Shown in pieces: positions 37,726 to 47,543 of a DNA stretch of 64,000 bases. A program made the position numbers and the translations under genes. Source of the DNA: Flavobacterium faecale. Lineage in GTDB: Bacteria > Bacteroidota > Bacteroidia > Flavobacteriales > Flavobacteriaceae. Numbering within the stretch: the first letter of the stretch is position 1; the number at the start of each line of letters is the position of its first letter. The stretch is from the NCBI RefSeq assembly GCF_003076455.1, contig NZ_CP020918.1, positions 4,252,001 through 4,316,000 of the forward strand, read 5' to 3'. Below the pieces are notes generated by a model. The model was not told the DNA's origin, ran no database searches, and saw only the letters and a program-made list of their open reading frames with translations.

Positions 37726-40700
37726 TTAAAAATTAAAATTCAATCCTACTAAATACGATTTTACAAAAGGATAATTCCCTTTATCCAATCCTCTTCTACT
37801 AACATTACCACCTACTTCAGGATCATAACCTGTATACTTTGTAAATGTGAATAAATTTTGTCCTGTTAAATAGATTCTAAATTTATCAACTCCAATAGAT
37901 TTAAGTGTTTTTTTAGACAAACTATACCCTAAAGTAATATTTCTAATTCTTAAGTAAGAACCGTCTTCTATGAACAAATCAGATATTGGTAAGTAATTGT
38001 CATGTGTTAAGAATGTACCTCTGTAGGCTGGCAATTTCCCTGTTGGATTTGCTTCAGAATACGAGTTCAAAATCTCTTCACTTCTTCCTAATGCTACAGC
38101 AGTTGCTCTAGAACCATTAACAATCTCCTGCCCTACAGCAGCATATGCATTTACATATAAATCGAAATTGTTATAATCTAAACTTAAGTTGTAACCAATT
38201 TCAAATTTAGGTAAACCACTACCACCATAAACTCTGTCTTGATCATCAATTTTCTTATCATTATTTTGGTCGATATAAATTAAATCACCCATTTTAGCTC
38301 CCGGTACAATAAGTTGGTAAGCAGCTAATTTTTCTGGAGTATCTACAAGTCCATTTGTTTTTCTGATAAAGAAAGCACCAGCTTCGTAGCCTCTTGCAAT
38401 TGCAGTAATACTTGTTAAAGTTGAATTTGCACCTGCTCCAGGAACAATTCCTGAATCGGTTGTTAAACTATAAGGTGTATCTGTTGCAGTGTTGGTAACG
38501 ACATTTTTATTCGTTGTAAATGTACCGTTCATTCTGTATTTCAATTTTCCGATTCTATCTCGGAAACCTACTGCTAACTCAAATCCTTTGTTTGTCATAT
38601 TACCAACATTCAAAACAACTTGGTTATTGTTCGAAAGTGGTCTTACTGAAAAACCAGCACCGTTTGAAGTATCATTTAACCCTGTTGAACCAGGTAGAGA
38701 TAATTGAAACAACATATCGTTTTTGTTCGTTTCATAATACTCTGCACTAACTGTTAATTTGTTTTTAAAGAAACCTAAGTCAATACCAAAGTTCTTTTGA
38801 ACTGAAGTTTCCCATTTTACATCGGCATTACCTAATGCATTTTGAATTGATGCAGTAGAATTGGTAGCGAAAGGATATACTAAATCTCTATAAATTGTAT
38901 TGGTATATGAATAGTCATCAAATGATTGATTACCCACAGTACCATTACTCAATCTGATTTTGAAGTTGTTGATTACATTACTCAATGGTTTAAAAAATGC
39001 TTCATCAGATACATTCCAAGCAGCAGAAACAGATGGAAACAATCCCCAACGGTTTTGAGCAGCAAATCGAGAAGAACCATCTCTACGAATACTTGAACTA
39101 ATCAAATATTTCCCTTTGTAGTCATATTGCATTCTACCAATGTATCCTGCTAAACGAGTAACATAGTCTGGTCCTGATGTAATATTTGCTACACCGGTTG
39201 TACCATTAAAAACCTGAATATCATTATCAACAACTGTTCTTTTATTGGCTGTAAACTGATTGTTTTGATAATGCTCTCTAGAAGTAGCCAACGTCAATGT
39301 TAAGTGGTGATCTTCGTTAATTTTTGTATCATAATTCAAAGAAGCATCCCAGTTAATTGAAGTACGTCTCTGATCTTGGTTTTCTACATAACTAGAAATA
39401 GGATTGTTTACAGCAACTCCTGTTTGTGCATTAACAAAACTTTGAAACGGAATAAACCTTGCACGGTTAGAATAAAAATCATTAAAACCTGCTCTAGTTG
39501 TAAAATTCAATCCTTTTATTAATTCATAACCTAAACTAATATTACCAAAAGATCGTGTAGATTTAGTTATATCACTAATATTTAGACTATTCACAATACT
39601 TGTATTCGTATTTTGATCTGCTCCTCCAAAAGTATCTACTTGATCAGCATTTGGATCCAATAAAGGCTGTGTTGGTTGGTAACGGATTAATTGCTGAATA
39701 GTATTTGCAGCTCCTCTATTATTAGATTCTTTGGTAATACCAATCCCTAAATCAATCGTCAATTTATCCTTTTTGTAATTTACATTCGATCTTGTATTAA
39801 AACGATTAAAATTAGACTTTAAAATAACTCCATTTCTATCATAAAAACCAGCTACCATCGAATATTTAAGATCTTTAGATCCTCCGCTAACATTTACATT
39901 ATAATTTTGAGTATATGCATTATCAACAAATAGCAATCTAGAAATATCATTGTCATACTGAAATCTATCTGGACTATTTACAAAATTCGAAATTCCGATA
40001 GCATTATCTTTTGTCCCATCATTTCTTTGCAACAATACGTCAGTGTACGTTTGATCTCTGGCATTAAGCAACGGAATTGCAGATCCTAAACGGTCAAAAC
40101 TACGACTTGCATCAACCCTCACACTCATAGTTCCTGCTTTACCTTTTTTGGTAGTAATCAAAATTACACCTGCAGCACCACGCGTACCATAGATTGCAGC
40201 CGATGCAGCATCTTTTAATACATCAATAGTTTCTACTTCACTTGGAGCAATTCCAGGGTCACCCTCTTGCGGTATACCATCTACCACATACAAAGGAGTA
40301 TTTCCTCCAATGATAGAAGTCACCCCTCTGATCAAAATTTCTGAAGGAGTTCCTGGTTCTCCTGAACTCACTACATTTACTCCAGATATTTGCCCTTGCA
40401 AAGCATTACCCAAATCAGAGGTTACGATGTTGGCAATATCTTCAGCCTTAACGCTCGCTACTGCTCCAGTTATTTCCTTTTTCTTTTGTGTTCCGTAACC
40501 AATTACAACAACTTCTGATAGATCTTGCGCTACCGACTTCATTCTAACGGTCATATTATTGGAAGCTTTCATATTAGTCGTTCTCATACCTACATAAGTA
40601 AAAACCAATAAATCTCCTTCGTTTGCTTTCACAGTAAATTTACCGTCAAAATCTGTTGCAGTTCCTTTTGTGGCACCTTTAACAACAATGGAAACTCCTG

Positions 40701-40860
40701 GAATAGGAAATCCATCCTCTTCCCCAACCACCTTACCTTGTATGGTGTTACTTTGCGCCTGAGCACCTAGCGTACAAAACAATGCAAGTAGGCTAAATAA
40801 CAAAAAACGGCCCATTGCATTTTTTGACTTATTTATATTTCTAATTTTCATTTGATTCAT
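37726..40860 (-). CDS. susC: SusC-family TonB-dependent oligosaccharide transporter
   Basis: 1044 residues. Signal peptide to about residue 36 (FLLFSLLALFCTLGAQAQ). Next come a CarboxypepD_reg-like domain (IQGKVVGEEDGFPIPGVSIVVKG) and the TonB-dependent plug with the SusC signature (IGYGTQKKKEITGAVASV, LQGQISGVNV, AIYGTRGAAGVILITTKKG). A 22-strand beta-barrel ends in LVGLNFNF. It imports oligosaccharides through the outer membrane using TonB energy. M4 (40851) is an equally possible start. It is the first gene of the susC-susD-lipoprotein operon, preceded by a long untranslated region with shared regulatory motifs. It is the only SusC in the window. Confidence 0.96.
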   Translation of the reverse strand: MNQMKIRNINKSKNAMGRFLLFSLLALFCTLGAQAQSNTIQGKVVGEEDGFPIPGVSIVVKGATKGTATDFDGKFTVKANEGDLLVFTYVGMRTTNMKASNNMTVRMKSVAQDLSEVVVIGYGTQKKKEITGAVASVKAEDIANIVTSDLGNALQGQISGVNVVSSGEPGTPSEILIRGVTSIIGGNTPLYVVDGIPQEGDPGIAPSEVETIDVLKDAASAAIYGTRGAAGVILITTKKGKAGTMSVRVDASRSFDRLGSAIPLLNARDQTYTDVLLQRNDGTKDNAIGISNFVNSPDRFQYDNDISRLLFVDNAYTQNYNVNVSGGSKDLKYSMVAGFYDRNGVILKSNFNRFNTRSNVNYKKDKLTIDLGIGITKESNNRGAANTIQQLIRYQPTQPLLDPNADQVDTFGGADQNTNTSIVNSLNISDITKSTRSFGNISLGYELIKGLNFTTRAGFNDFYSNRARFIPFQSFVNAQTGVAVNNPISSYVENQDQRRTSINWDASLNYDTKINEDHHLTLTLATSREHYQNNQFTANKRTVVDNDIQVFNGTTGVANITSGPDYVTRLAGYIGRMQYDYKGKYLISSSIRRDGSSRFAAQNRWGLFPSVSAAWNVSDEAFFKPLSNVINNFKIRLSNGTVGNQSFDDYSYTNTIYRDLVYPFATNSTASIQNALGNADVKWETSVQKNFGIDLGFFKNKLTVSAEYYETNKNDMLFQLSLPGSTGLNDTSNGAGFSVRPLSNNNQVVLNVGNMTNKGFELAVGFRDRIGKLKYRMNGTFTTNKNVVTNTATDTPYSLTTDSGIVPGAGANSTLTSITAIARGYEAGAFFIRKTNGLVDTPEKLAAYQLIVPGAKMGDLIYIDQNNDKKIDDQDRVYGGSGLPKFEIGYNLSLDYNNFDLYVNAYAAVGQEIVNGSRATAVALGRSEEILNSYSEANPTGKLPAYRGTFLTHDNYLPISDLFIEDGSYLRIRNITLGYSLSKKTLKSIGVDKFRIYLTGQNLFTFTKYTGYDPEVGGNVSRRGLDKGNYPFVKSYLVGLNFNF

Positions 40861-41353
40861 TTTTATTGGATTCTTTTTTTATTTTCGTCTACTTAAATTG
40901 TTGGTTAAGTAGTAGCAGTTATCTTAAAACAATAACAAGGAGCATTTTTCGATATTAACTTTTACCGAAAGTGACTTATTTGTATTTTACACACATCAAT
41001 CATTTGATTTACTTTTTGCTTCATAATAATTAGTTTTAGTTTGGTTTATACCGACTTTTTAACTTAAAATTTAATTGAATAGAGTTAAAATACTGTCATA
41101 AATTAAAAAATGAATATTTGTAATTTATTTTCTTCGAAAAGACAAATTCCACCATAATTCACTACAATCCGTTAATAATTTTATGATTTTAAAATAAATT
41201 ATTAACTATTTTTACGAACTGCATAATTTCAAAAAAGTCGATTGTACAAATAAAGCCAAATTACACAGATATAATTTTACCTATTTTACCCTCTATTAAC
41301 ACTTTCTTACCTTTATATTACCAAATCATTAGCATTTTTTTAAGAACAAAAAA
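40861..41353. promoter_or_regulatory. Long susC upstream region with PUL motifs
   Basis: No gene is supported over about 490 bp. GAGTTAAAATACTGT at 41082-41096 matches the motif found upstream of dgoK and the S1_19-like operon. ATTTTACC is directly repeated at 41274 and 41283, with further TTACC at 41308 and TTACC at 41318, giving helically phased copies. No clean TAnnTTTG element was found, which fits an activator-dependent promoter. Confidence 0.5.
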
Positions 41354-41385
41354 AAGCTACAAACCTCAATTGAGGTTTGTAGCTT
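41354..41385 (-). terminator. Terminator after the GH129-like gene
   Basis: A perfect 32-bp palindrome with arms AAGCTACAAACCTCAA and their complement; minus-strand RNA continues in eight U's. It begins 23 bp after the stop codon. Confidence 0.9.
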
Positions 41386-41408
41386 GATTAACTACCAAAT
41401 GTTTGTTA

Positions 41409-43493
41409 CTAGTGCTTTAGCCCTACCTGAAAACTTCCTTTCGAAACCTTCCCATCTTTATAGGTTACTTCATAGCCAAAACCAGGAACTTCTTTACCTT
41501 CTTTTGTTTTTTGTTTCACTGGACCCAAATTTACAAGCACTACTGTACCTGAAGAGAATTTTGATCTTTGTAGATTAAAATCAGGACTTAAGTACTCATG
41601 CGATTTCAATTCGGCAAAAAATGTTTCCTTATTTACTGGGCTTACTACTTCGTTGGCCATTTTAATCATGTCTTTCATTCCATCAAATTCATAAGGCGAG
41701 AAGAATATAGTTGATCCAACACCAAACAAAATATTACGAAGTGATTTTACAGCAAAATCCCCATTTTCAGATATTTGATTGTCTGGATCCTGGATTTTAC
41801 CAAAAACACCAATTGCATCATGAAACACCAAATTAAACAATGGTGCTCTATGTGATATTTGAGCCAAACTAGAATTGAGATACGTCATCCCTTCAAACAT
41901 ATCAAAATACGGAATATATTGTTGCTGACCATGTTCTGTTCCATTAACCAAATTTTTTGAATCAAGGTATTTAGCTAAATTAAAGTAGCCCGTATTATCT
42001 TCATCTGCAAAGTAAGAGAACGATATGTCGGTAATATCTGCTTCAAGACCTAAAGCAGCAATTTCTTTATCAAGACTTTTTTGCGCTAATCCCAATTGTT
42101 TATTTTGATCAATATTCGCCCAACGACTTCCTGTATTTTTCAAATTCCCTTTGTCATTTGTAGCAAACAGGCCAGTGTCAAATTTTGGGTCATTTTCCAA
42201 TGTTGCCGAATACGCATGATAAGACGAATATAAGTATCCGTATTTTTTAGTTAAATCTACCGCTTCTTTCAAACCAGCAACACCTCCTAAATTCTCATTA
42301 ATTGGCCAGCAATTTGGCACAAAATTAGAAAAAACACCCCACGCATGGAAAAATGCATTATCAACTTTTAATTCATCATGAGTTGTTTTAATCATATCAG
42401 ACAATTCTTTGAAGGTAAATGTCATGCCTGGCATCTCTACATAATGAGGGTAACCACCGTACACACCCATATATACAGCACCAGCTAACTTTTTAACATC
42501 TGGATCTCTCTTTGCTTTATCCTCCAATGAAACAAAAAAGCCTCTCTTAACAGCTTCTTTTCTATAGACTTTTGCCATATCTACATAATTTCCATTAGGA
42601 ATAAATTGATAACTCATTAGCTTAAGCTGATCTTCCTTTTTTAAATTCCAAATTGGCTCCAAGTAGGCAATTCGTTTGTTTGGTGACATCTTCCCTTCAG
42701 AGTTGTACAAGTATTGTCCATTATTGTTGATATTATAAAACATCTTAGGTCTTGAAGCTTCGTCAACTATACCAATTACAGCCGATTTTTCATTATAAGT
42801 TCCCCACCATGGCATTGATAAACCTGAGGCATTGAACAAATCTAGTGTTCCTGTAGATTTTGCAGTATAGGTAGCATCATCCCACATACAAAAAGAACCA
42901 CCATTCATTGGGAAAATGTAGGACGGGCAGATAACTCCTTGCTTTTGAGGAATGACCGCCGCTCCTTTATCAACATCTGTCTCTAAGCTAAAAGCTCTTG
43001 TCGGATATCTTAGATCTGATAATTTGTATTTTCCTCCTTTATATGAAACCACTTCAATATCTAGTTTTGACATCGTTGGGTCCAAACGCAATTCAGTATC
43101 AATACTAATTCCTTCAAGTGTTTGACCTTCAAAGACAGGGTCTACAAACGAAATAGCTACAACATCCTTCGATTTCCTTTGCAACTTAATTGTTTTACTT
43201 TTCGAAATATTCAAAGTCTCCGATTTGCCATTCACGGTAACTCCCAAAATACCTGCCGCTTGTTCCCATGGATCTGGATTCCATTGTTGACCCGATATTT
43301 TTTCTAATACAGTAAAACAGCCATTTTTTTGGTCAACGGTAACTTTCAGATATTTATTTTCCAAAACGATTGATGATTCATCTCCTTTGCTAGTTACCCC
43401 TTTTTGCACGCCCGAAAAACTCGAAAACAGTACAATGCAACAAAACGCACCTAGTGCTTTCATCCCCAATATTCGGTTATTTATCTTTCTCAT
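41409..43493 (-). CDS. GH129-like glycoside hydrolase, probable 3,6-anhydro-D-galactosidase
   Basis: Start at 43493 is chosen because MRKINNRILGMKALGAFCCIVLFSSF is a signal sequence; the frame reaches 43538. The 694-residue protein has an N-terminal beta-sandwich (NKYLKVTVDQKNGCFTVLEKISG) and a TIM-barrel half containing FHAWGVFSNFVPNCWPINENLGG, DNAFFHAWG and EADITDISFSYFADEDN. This arrangement recalls GH129 alpha-N-acetylgalactosaminidase-type enzymes. In marine carrageenan loci GH129 members release 3,6-anhydro-D-galactose. I did not fix the catalytic acids. It is a single-gene unit with its own terminator, and a copy of the shared motif lies upstream at 43548. Family assignment is from overall resemblance and context. 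Confidence 0.65.
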   Translation of the reverse strand: MRKINNRILGMKALGAFCCIVLFSSFSGVQKGVTSKGDESSIVLENKYLKVTVDQKNGCFTVLEKISGQQWNPDPWEQAAGILGVTVNGKSETLNISKSKTIKLQRKSKDVVAISFVDPVFEGQTLEGISIDTELRLDPTMSKLDIEVVSYKGGKYKLSDLRYPTRAFSLETDVDKGAAVIPQKQGVICPSYIFPMNGGSFCMWDDATYTAKSTGTLDLFNASGLSMPWWGTYNEKSAVIGIVDEASRPKMFYNINNNGQYLYNSEGKMSPNKRIAYLEPIWNLKKEDQLKLMSYQFIPNGNYVDMAKVYRKEAVKRGFFVSLEDKAKRDPDVKKLAGAVYMGVYGGYPHYVEMPGMTFTFKELSDMIKTTHDELKVDNAFFHAWGVFSNFVPNCWPINENLGGVAGLKEAVDLTKKYGYLYSSYHAYSATLENDPKFDTGLFATNDKGNLKNTGSRWANIDQNKQLGLAQKSLDKEIAALGLEADITDISFSYFADEDNTGYFNLAKYLDSKNLVNGTEHGQQQYIPYFDMFEGMTYLNSSLAQISHRAPLFNLVFHDAIGVFGKIQDPDNQISENGDFAVKSLRNILFGVGSTIFFSPYEFDGMKDMIKMANEVVSPVNKETFFAELKSHEYLSPDFNLQRSKFSSGTVVLVNLGPVKQKTKEGKEVPGFGYEVTYKDGKVSKGSFQVGLKH

Positions 43494-43547
43494 ATTTTGA
43501 TTTTTTTTAAACAAATAAAAATACACCTTATCAAACACTTTTACATT

Positions 43548-43582
43548 AGTATTTTTACCTTCTTATTCCTCATTTTTATCCC
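43548..43582. promoter_or_regulatory. Putative PUL regulator binding region upstream of the GH129-like gene
   Basis: AGTATTTTTACCTTC is followed by CCTCATTTTTATCCCA. The second half nearly repeats CCTCATTTTTACCCCA at 24758-24773 upstream of dgoK. Pyrimidine-rich CC(T/C) blocks recur every 10-12 bp. Confidence 0.5.
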
Positions 43583-43609
43583 ATCACTAAAACCTTTGGT
43601 ATAAAAAAA

Positions 43610-43639
43610 GGCAGCAATAAATTTACATTTACTACTGCC
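43610..43639 (-). terminator. Terminator of the sulfatase-esterase-GH2 operon
   Basis: In minus-strand RNA GGCAGUAGUAAAU and AUUUAUUGCUGCC pair with wobbles and are followed by a U-run, 38 bp past the GH2 stop. Confidence 0.82.
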
Positions 43640-43676
43640 TTCCACAAATAAACACTACTTTATTTTATTGATACAT

Positions 43677-46022
43677 TTATTTAGCAGGTTTTAAACAGCT
43701 ACTTCCTTTTAAGGTACTGCTTGCCGCTTGAAAAGTTATTTTCCCTCTTTTAGTCCCAATTCTTACCAAAGCTGTTGCAATTCCTGCTTCTGCTGTTATA
43801 GGGCCAACGTTCATAACTTCAGCATCTCCTTTTATTGAAAAATCTATTTTTTTATCGAAAGCAGGAACCACTGTTCCGTTTTTGTCTACGGCCGCTATGT
43901 AAACAAAAATAACATCGTTTACATTTGACTGTGGTTTTTTACCACTTTCGTCAAACCAAATCTTTAATTTATGAGGCGCTTCTGGTGTTTTGACAGACAC
44001 TTTTTTTACTTCCTTTCCATCAATATAACCTACAGCCTTCAACTCACCTGCTTGAAAAGAAGGGATTTTAAATGTAAAAGGCGCATGGCTAATTTTTGTT
44101 GTGTTTTTATCAACATCCGGTTTTTGAGAAGCAACACTTTTTCCGTTCAAGAATAATTCGACTTGATCGCAGTTGCTAAAAACCTTTACATCCAAATTCG
44201 AATCGGCATTCCAATAACTAGCAATTTTCAGTACTACTACTTCTTTTGGACTTTTTTGACTAGCATAAAAATCATATCCAAATTTTGGCAACCTAAAAAT
44301 ATCCATGATTCCCGAAGACTCTATTTCGTCATGATAGCCACGGTTGTAATCATACATTACCCAGTATCCATCGCCCATCACGCCCGTTGCAAGATTGTCA
44401 TTATGAGATTCCTGCAAATTATAAGCTTGCTGTACCAATGCTTTTTCACCTTCGGCTCTTAAATGGCGACTGCTTTTTTCAAGGCGTAAACCTTTAGGCA
44501 TCTTATCTTGATTCAATCCACCATTAGAGGAATAATATTCCCAATCTCCATATTCGGATACAAAGTAAGGCTTGTCCGCATGGTTTTCGTTTCCATGAAT
44601 AATTCTGTGTTGTCTTGACTGAAAATAGATATCGTATACTTCTGGCATCCATCCTGATGAAAATGCTTGACTTCCTGGATATTCTTCATGGACTCTTTTA
44701 TTCAATTCTTCCATAAAAAAGATTGGCATTTTAGTTTCGTTCAATGAAACTTCCCAAGAAACAACCGATGGATGGTTGCGGTCTCTACGAATTAAATCTG
44801 TAGCGGCATTGTAGCAAAAATTTCTAAAAGCATCTGTATCTGCATAATATTGCCATCCTAGAATAGCATCAACAACAAAAATTCCTAACTCATCACAAGC
44901 GGCTAAAAAAGCGGGTGATTGTGGGTAGTGAGACAAACGAATACAGTTAAAACCAGCCTCTTTAATCTTTTTTGCATCACGGTATTGTGCGTTATCCGAA
45001 AGTGCATAACCAATAAATGGATACTCCTGATGACGGTTTACCCCTCTCAAAAACATTTTTTCTCCATTTACATACAATTGATTGTCTTTAAATTGTAAAG
45101 AACGAATTCCGAAAGTAGTCATTTCTAGATCTTTCAACTTTCCGTCTACTACAACCTTCGTTTCTAACTGGTATAAATTAGGATCCGTTGGAGACCATAA
45201 TTTCGCGTTGTTAATACGAATCAAAGCATTCAGCTCAACCGATTTTGTGGCTGCTAAGCCGTTTGAAATTGTTTTATTTTCTGCTACTTTCTTTCCTTTA
45301 AGATAAATGGTTTGCACACACTCGATATCTTGCGATGTACTAGTTTCATTTACTATATCTGTTTTAATAGCAACCTCACTTTCGTCAGTTGCAACTTTTG
45401 GAAAGGTTACAAAAACACCACCTCCAGCTTTTTTATTTGCCAACATTGGATTCGAAATATAAATTCTATCCTTGTAGCTAATCCATGCATCACGGTACAA
45501 ACCACCGTACATATTAAAGTCTAATATCTTCAAAGGTTTCGGACCTGAAACTGGATTGTCTGTATTGTCTAATTTTACTGCAATAGTATTACTTTGTCCT
45601 ATTTTGACAAAATCTGTAGCATCAATAACCACAGGCATATAGCCCCCAAGATGATCTGCAGCCAATTTGCCATTGATCCAAACTTGGGCTCGATTCATAG
45701 CGCCTTCTAGCTCAATAAATACCTTTTTATTTTTATTAGCAGAAGCTATTTCAAATTCTTTTCGGTACCAACATATGCCTTGCCATTGGTCATTTACGAC
45801 CAAGGGTTCAATATTTGCCGTGTGCGGTAAACTTACCTCCAGCCATTTTGAGTCATCAAACTCAGTTTTGCTTAAAGCTTCGTCTGAACTTGTAGCAGCA
45901 TTGATTTTTGAAAATTTCCAATCGTGATTAAAATTCAATTTTACTGATGGTGATTTTTGTCCTGTGATGATACTAGAGAGTAGCACCGCACAGGTAAACA
46001 TCAAATTTTTAAATTTATTCAT
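43677..46022 (-). CDS. GH2 glycoside hydrolase, probable exo-beta-galactosidase
   Basis: 781 residues with signal peptide (to about residue 21). The sugar-binding domain (NFNHDWKFSKI, ICWYRKEFEI), Ig-like domain, TIM barrel (RGVNRHQEYPFIGYALSD) and C-terminal Ig-like domains are in GH2 order. The acid/base Glu is near residue 429 (SWEVSLNETKMP) and the nucleophile near residue 490 (YFVSEYGDWEYY). It is smaller than and distinct from the LacZ-like GH2 at 24899 and more like the GH2 enzymes typical of PULs for galactans. It is the last gene of a five-gene operon and its start overlaps the end of the upstream sulfatase by 8 bp, implying coupled translation. Confidence 0.9.
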   Translation of the reverse strand: MNKFKNLMFTCAVLLSSIITGQKSPSVKLNFNHDWKFSKINAATSSDEALSKTEFDDSKWLEVSLPHTANIEPLVVNDQWQGICWYRKEFEIASANKNKKVFIELEGAMNRAQVWINGKLAADHLGGYMPVVIDATDFVKIGQSNTIAVKLDNTDNPVSGPKPLKILDFNMYGGLYRDAWISYKDRIYISNPMLANKKAGGGVFVTFPKVATDESEVAIKTDIVNETSTSQDIECVQTIYLKGKKVAENKTISNGLAATKSVELNALIRINNAKLWSPTDPNLYQLETKVVVDGKLKDLEMTTFGIRSLQFKDNQLYVNGEKMFLRGVNRHQEYPFIGYALSDNAQYRDAKKIKEAGFNCIRLSHYPQSPAFLAACDELGIFVVDAILGWQYYADTDAFRNFCYNAATDLIRRDRNHPSVVSWEVSLNETKMPIFFMEELNKRVHEEYPGSQAFSSGWMPEVYDIYFQSRQHRIIHGNENHADKPYFVSEYGDWEYYSSNGGLNQDKMPKGLRLEKSSRHLRAEGEKALVQQAYNLQESHNDNLATGVMGDGYWVMYDYNRGYHDEIESSGIMDIFRLPKFGYDFYASQKSPKEVVVLKIASYWNADSNLDVKVFSNCDQVELFLNGKSVASQKPDVDKNTTKISHAPFTFKIPSFQAGELKAVGYIDGKEVKKVSVKTPEAPHKLKIWFDESGKKPQSNVNDVIFVYIAAVDKNGTVVPAFDKKIDFSIKGDAEVMNVGPITAEAGIATALVRIGTKRGKITFQAASSTLKGSSCLKPAK

Positions 46023-47535
46023 CTGATTTTTTAGTTTGTTTATTTTTTTTGTTTGCTGCTTTGTATTCTTGACCCATTTTATGAAAACCTATTTCAACTC
46101 CATCTAGCATTTGTTGGTATTGCTCCGGTTTTTCTTTTTTTACCCATTCCAAAACTTGGACTGCATCTGCAATTTCTGGCTCGTAAACATCACTTACAGG
46201 TTTCATTTTTTTGTCAAACCGTAGCGTCTTTTTGCGTAATTTTGTTAAAATAGAAGAATATTTTGTATCCATAGCGAGATTATGTAATTCCTCAGGATCT
46301 TTCTCTAAATTATACAATTCCTCGACAGGCTTTTTAGGAGCAAAAAACAATTTCTGAGCTTCATTCAACTTCCCTTCTTCATTCAATCGTCGCATTACAT
46401 GTATAGCAGGCCTGTAAAATTCAAGGTATGCTTGGTGTGCATCATACGGAATCTCTGGTTTATCATTTCGAATATACTTCCATTTATCCGAAGTTATCGC
46501 TCTAGATTTCTCTAAGATTTCGTCCCATAAATCACGTGCAGCATAAACATAATCATTTTTAAATCCTTTTTTCAAGATAGATTTTCCTGTCATAAACGAT
46601 GGTACTTTTACTCCTGCCAAATCCAAAATGGTAGCCGTAATATCTACCGCCGAAACAATCTCTTTACTCACATGTGGACCTGCATAATTTTTAGGATAAT
46701 GCATAATAAACGGTATATGCAACCCTGGATCTTCAAGATATCCTTTACCTTTAATATTACATCTACCATTGTCACCAATAAAAATAACGATGGTGTTATC
46801 TGCTAATCCTTTATCTTCCAATTCTTTGAAGATCATTCCAACTTCATTGTCCAAAAATTCAATTTGATCCAAATATTTAGCCCAATCCAATCGTATTGCT
46901 GGATCATCTGCTAAATACGATGGCAATTTCACTTTGGCTGGATCAACAGGATGCTTTGATTTTGCTCTTACTTCGTTCCACCAATCACCTCTATGACTAG
47001 CAACCAACTGTATTTGAGCAAAAAATGGTTTATCATCATTTACAATTGTATCGTATTTATCAAATAAACCAAACTGTGTTTTACCATCCCAAGGACCTAT
47101 TTGCTCTGACTTAAAATTGACATCCGTTTTACGACCTAGTCCCATCACAGATTGATTTCCTAAAATTGTTGTGTAACCCGCATCTCTAAGCAAAGCAGTA
47201 AAAGGTTTAAACTTTGAATCCAAAGGTACTTCTCTATTACTACGGTGATGTTGTGCATTAATTTTTAACTGATGCGTACCAACCATCATTGCAGAACGAC
47301 TTGGAGAACAGATAGGATTAGTTACAAAACAATTATCATAACGTATTCCTTCTGCGGCCATCTTATTCAAATTTGGCGTTTTTACAGCTTCCATACCGTA
47401 GCATTCCAAATCTAGGCTCATATCTTCGGCCATTATCCATATAATATTAGGCCTCTTAATCTCTTTTTGAGCTATTGCCGAAACTGTCAATAATGATACT
47501 ACAGCAAGAGTAAGTGTTTTTTTAAAATTTATCAT
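46015..47535 (-). CDS. Secreted sulfatase (family S1), MAEDMS type
   Basis: 506 residues with signal peptide (LAVVSLLTVSAIAQ). WIMAEDMSLDLECYG replaces the usual ADDLGYGD, with Glu-Asp as metal ligands. C76 in NPICSPSR is the formylglycine site, and FIGDNGRCNIKGKGYLED is the distal metal motif. The first ligand variation and TGxH-less AMMVGTHQLKINAQHHRSN resemble the heparan N-sulfatase-like group. The C-terminus is Lys-rich (KAANKKNKQTKKSDE). It lies 8 bp after another sulfatase and overlaps the following GH2. It probably removes a sulfate that blocks GH2. No subfamily is assigned with confidence. Confidence 0.9.
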   Translation of the reverse strand: MINFKKTLTLAVVSLLTVSAIAQKEIKRPNIIWIMAEDMSLDLECYGMEAVKTPNLNKMAAEGIRYDNCFVTNPICSPSRSAMMVGTHQLKINAQHHRSNREVPLDSKFKPFTALLRDAGYTTILGNQSVMGLGRKTDVNFKSEQIGPWDGKTQFGLFDKYDTIVNDDKPFFAQIQLVASHRGDWWNEVRAKSKHPVDPAKVKLPSYLADDPAIRLDWAKYLDQIEFLDNEVGMIFKELEDKGLADNTIVIFIGDNGRCNIKGKGYLEDPGLHIPFIMHYPKNYAGPHVSKEIVSAVDITATILDLAGVKVPSFMTGKSILKKGFKNDYVYAARDLWDEILEKSRAITSDKWKYIRNDKPEIPYDAHQAYLEFYRPAIHVMRRLNEEGKLNEAQKLFFAPKKPVEELYNLEKDPEELHNLAMDTKYSSILTKLRKKTLRFDKKMKPVSDVYEPEIADAVQVLEWVKKEKPEQYQQMLDGVEIGFHKMGQEYKAANKKNKQTKKSDE

Positions 47536-47543
47536 TTTTTGAT

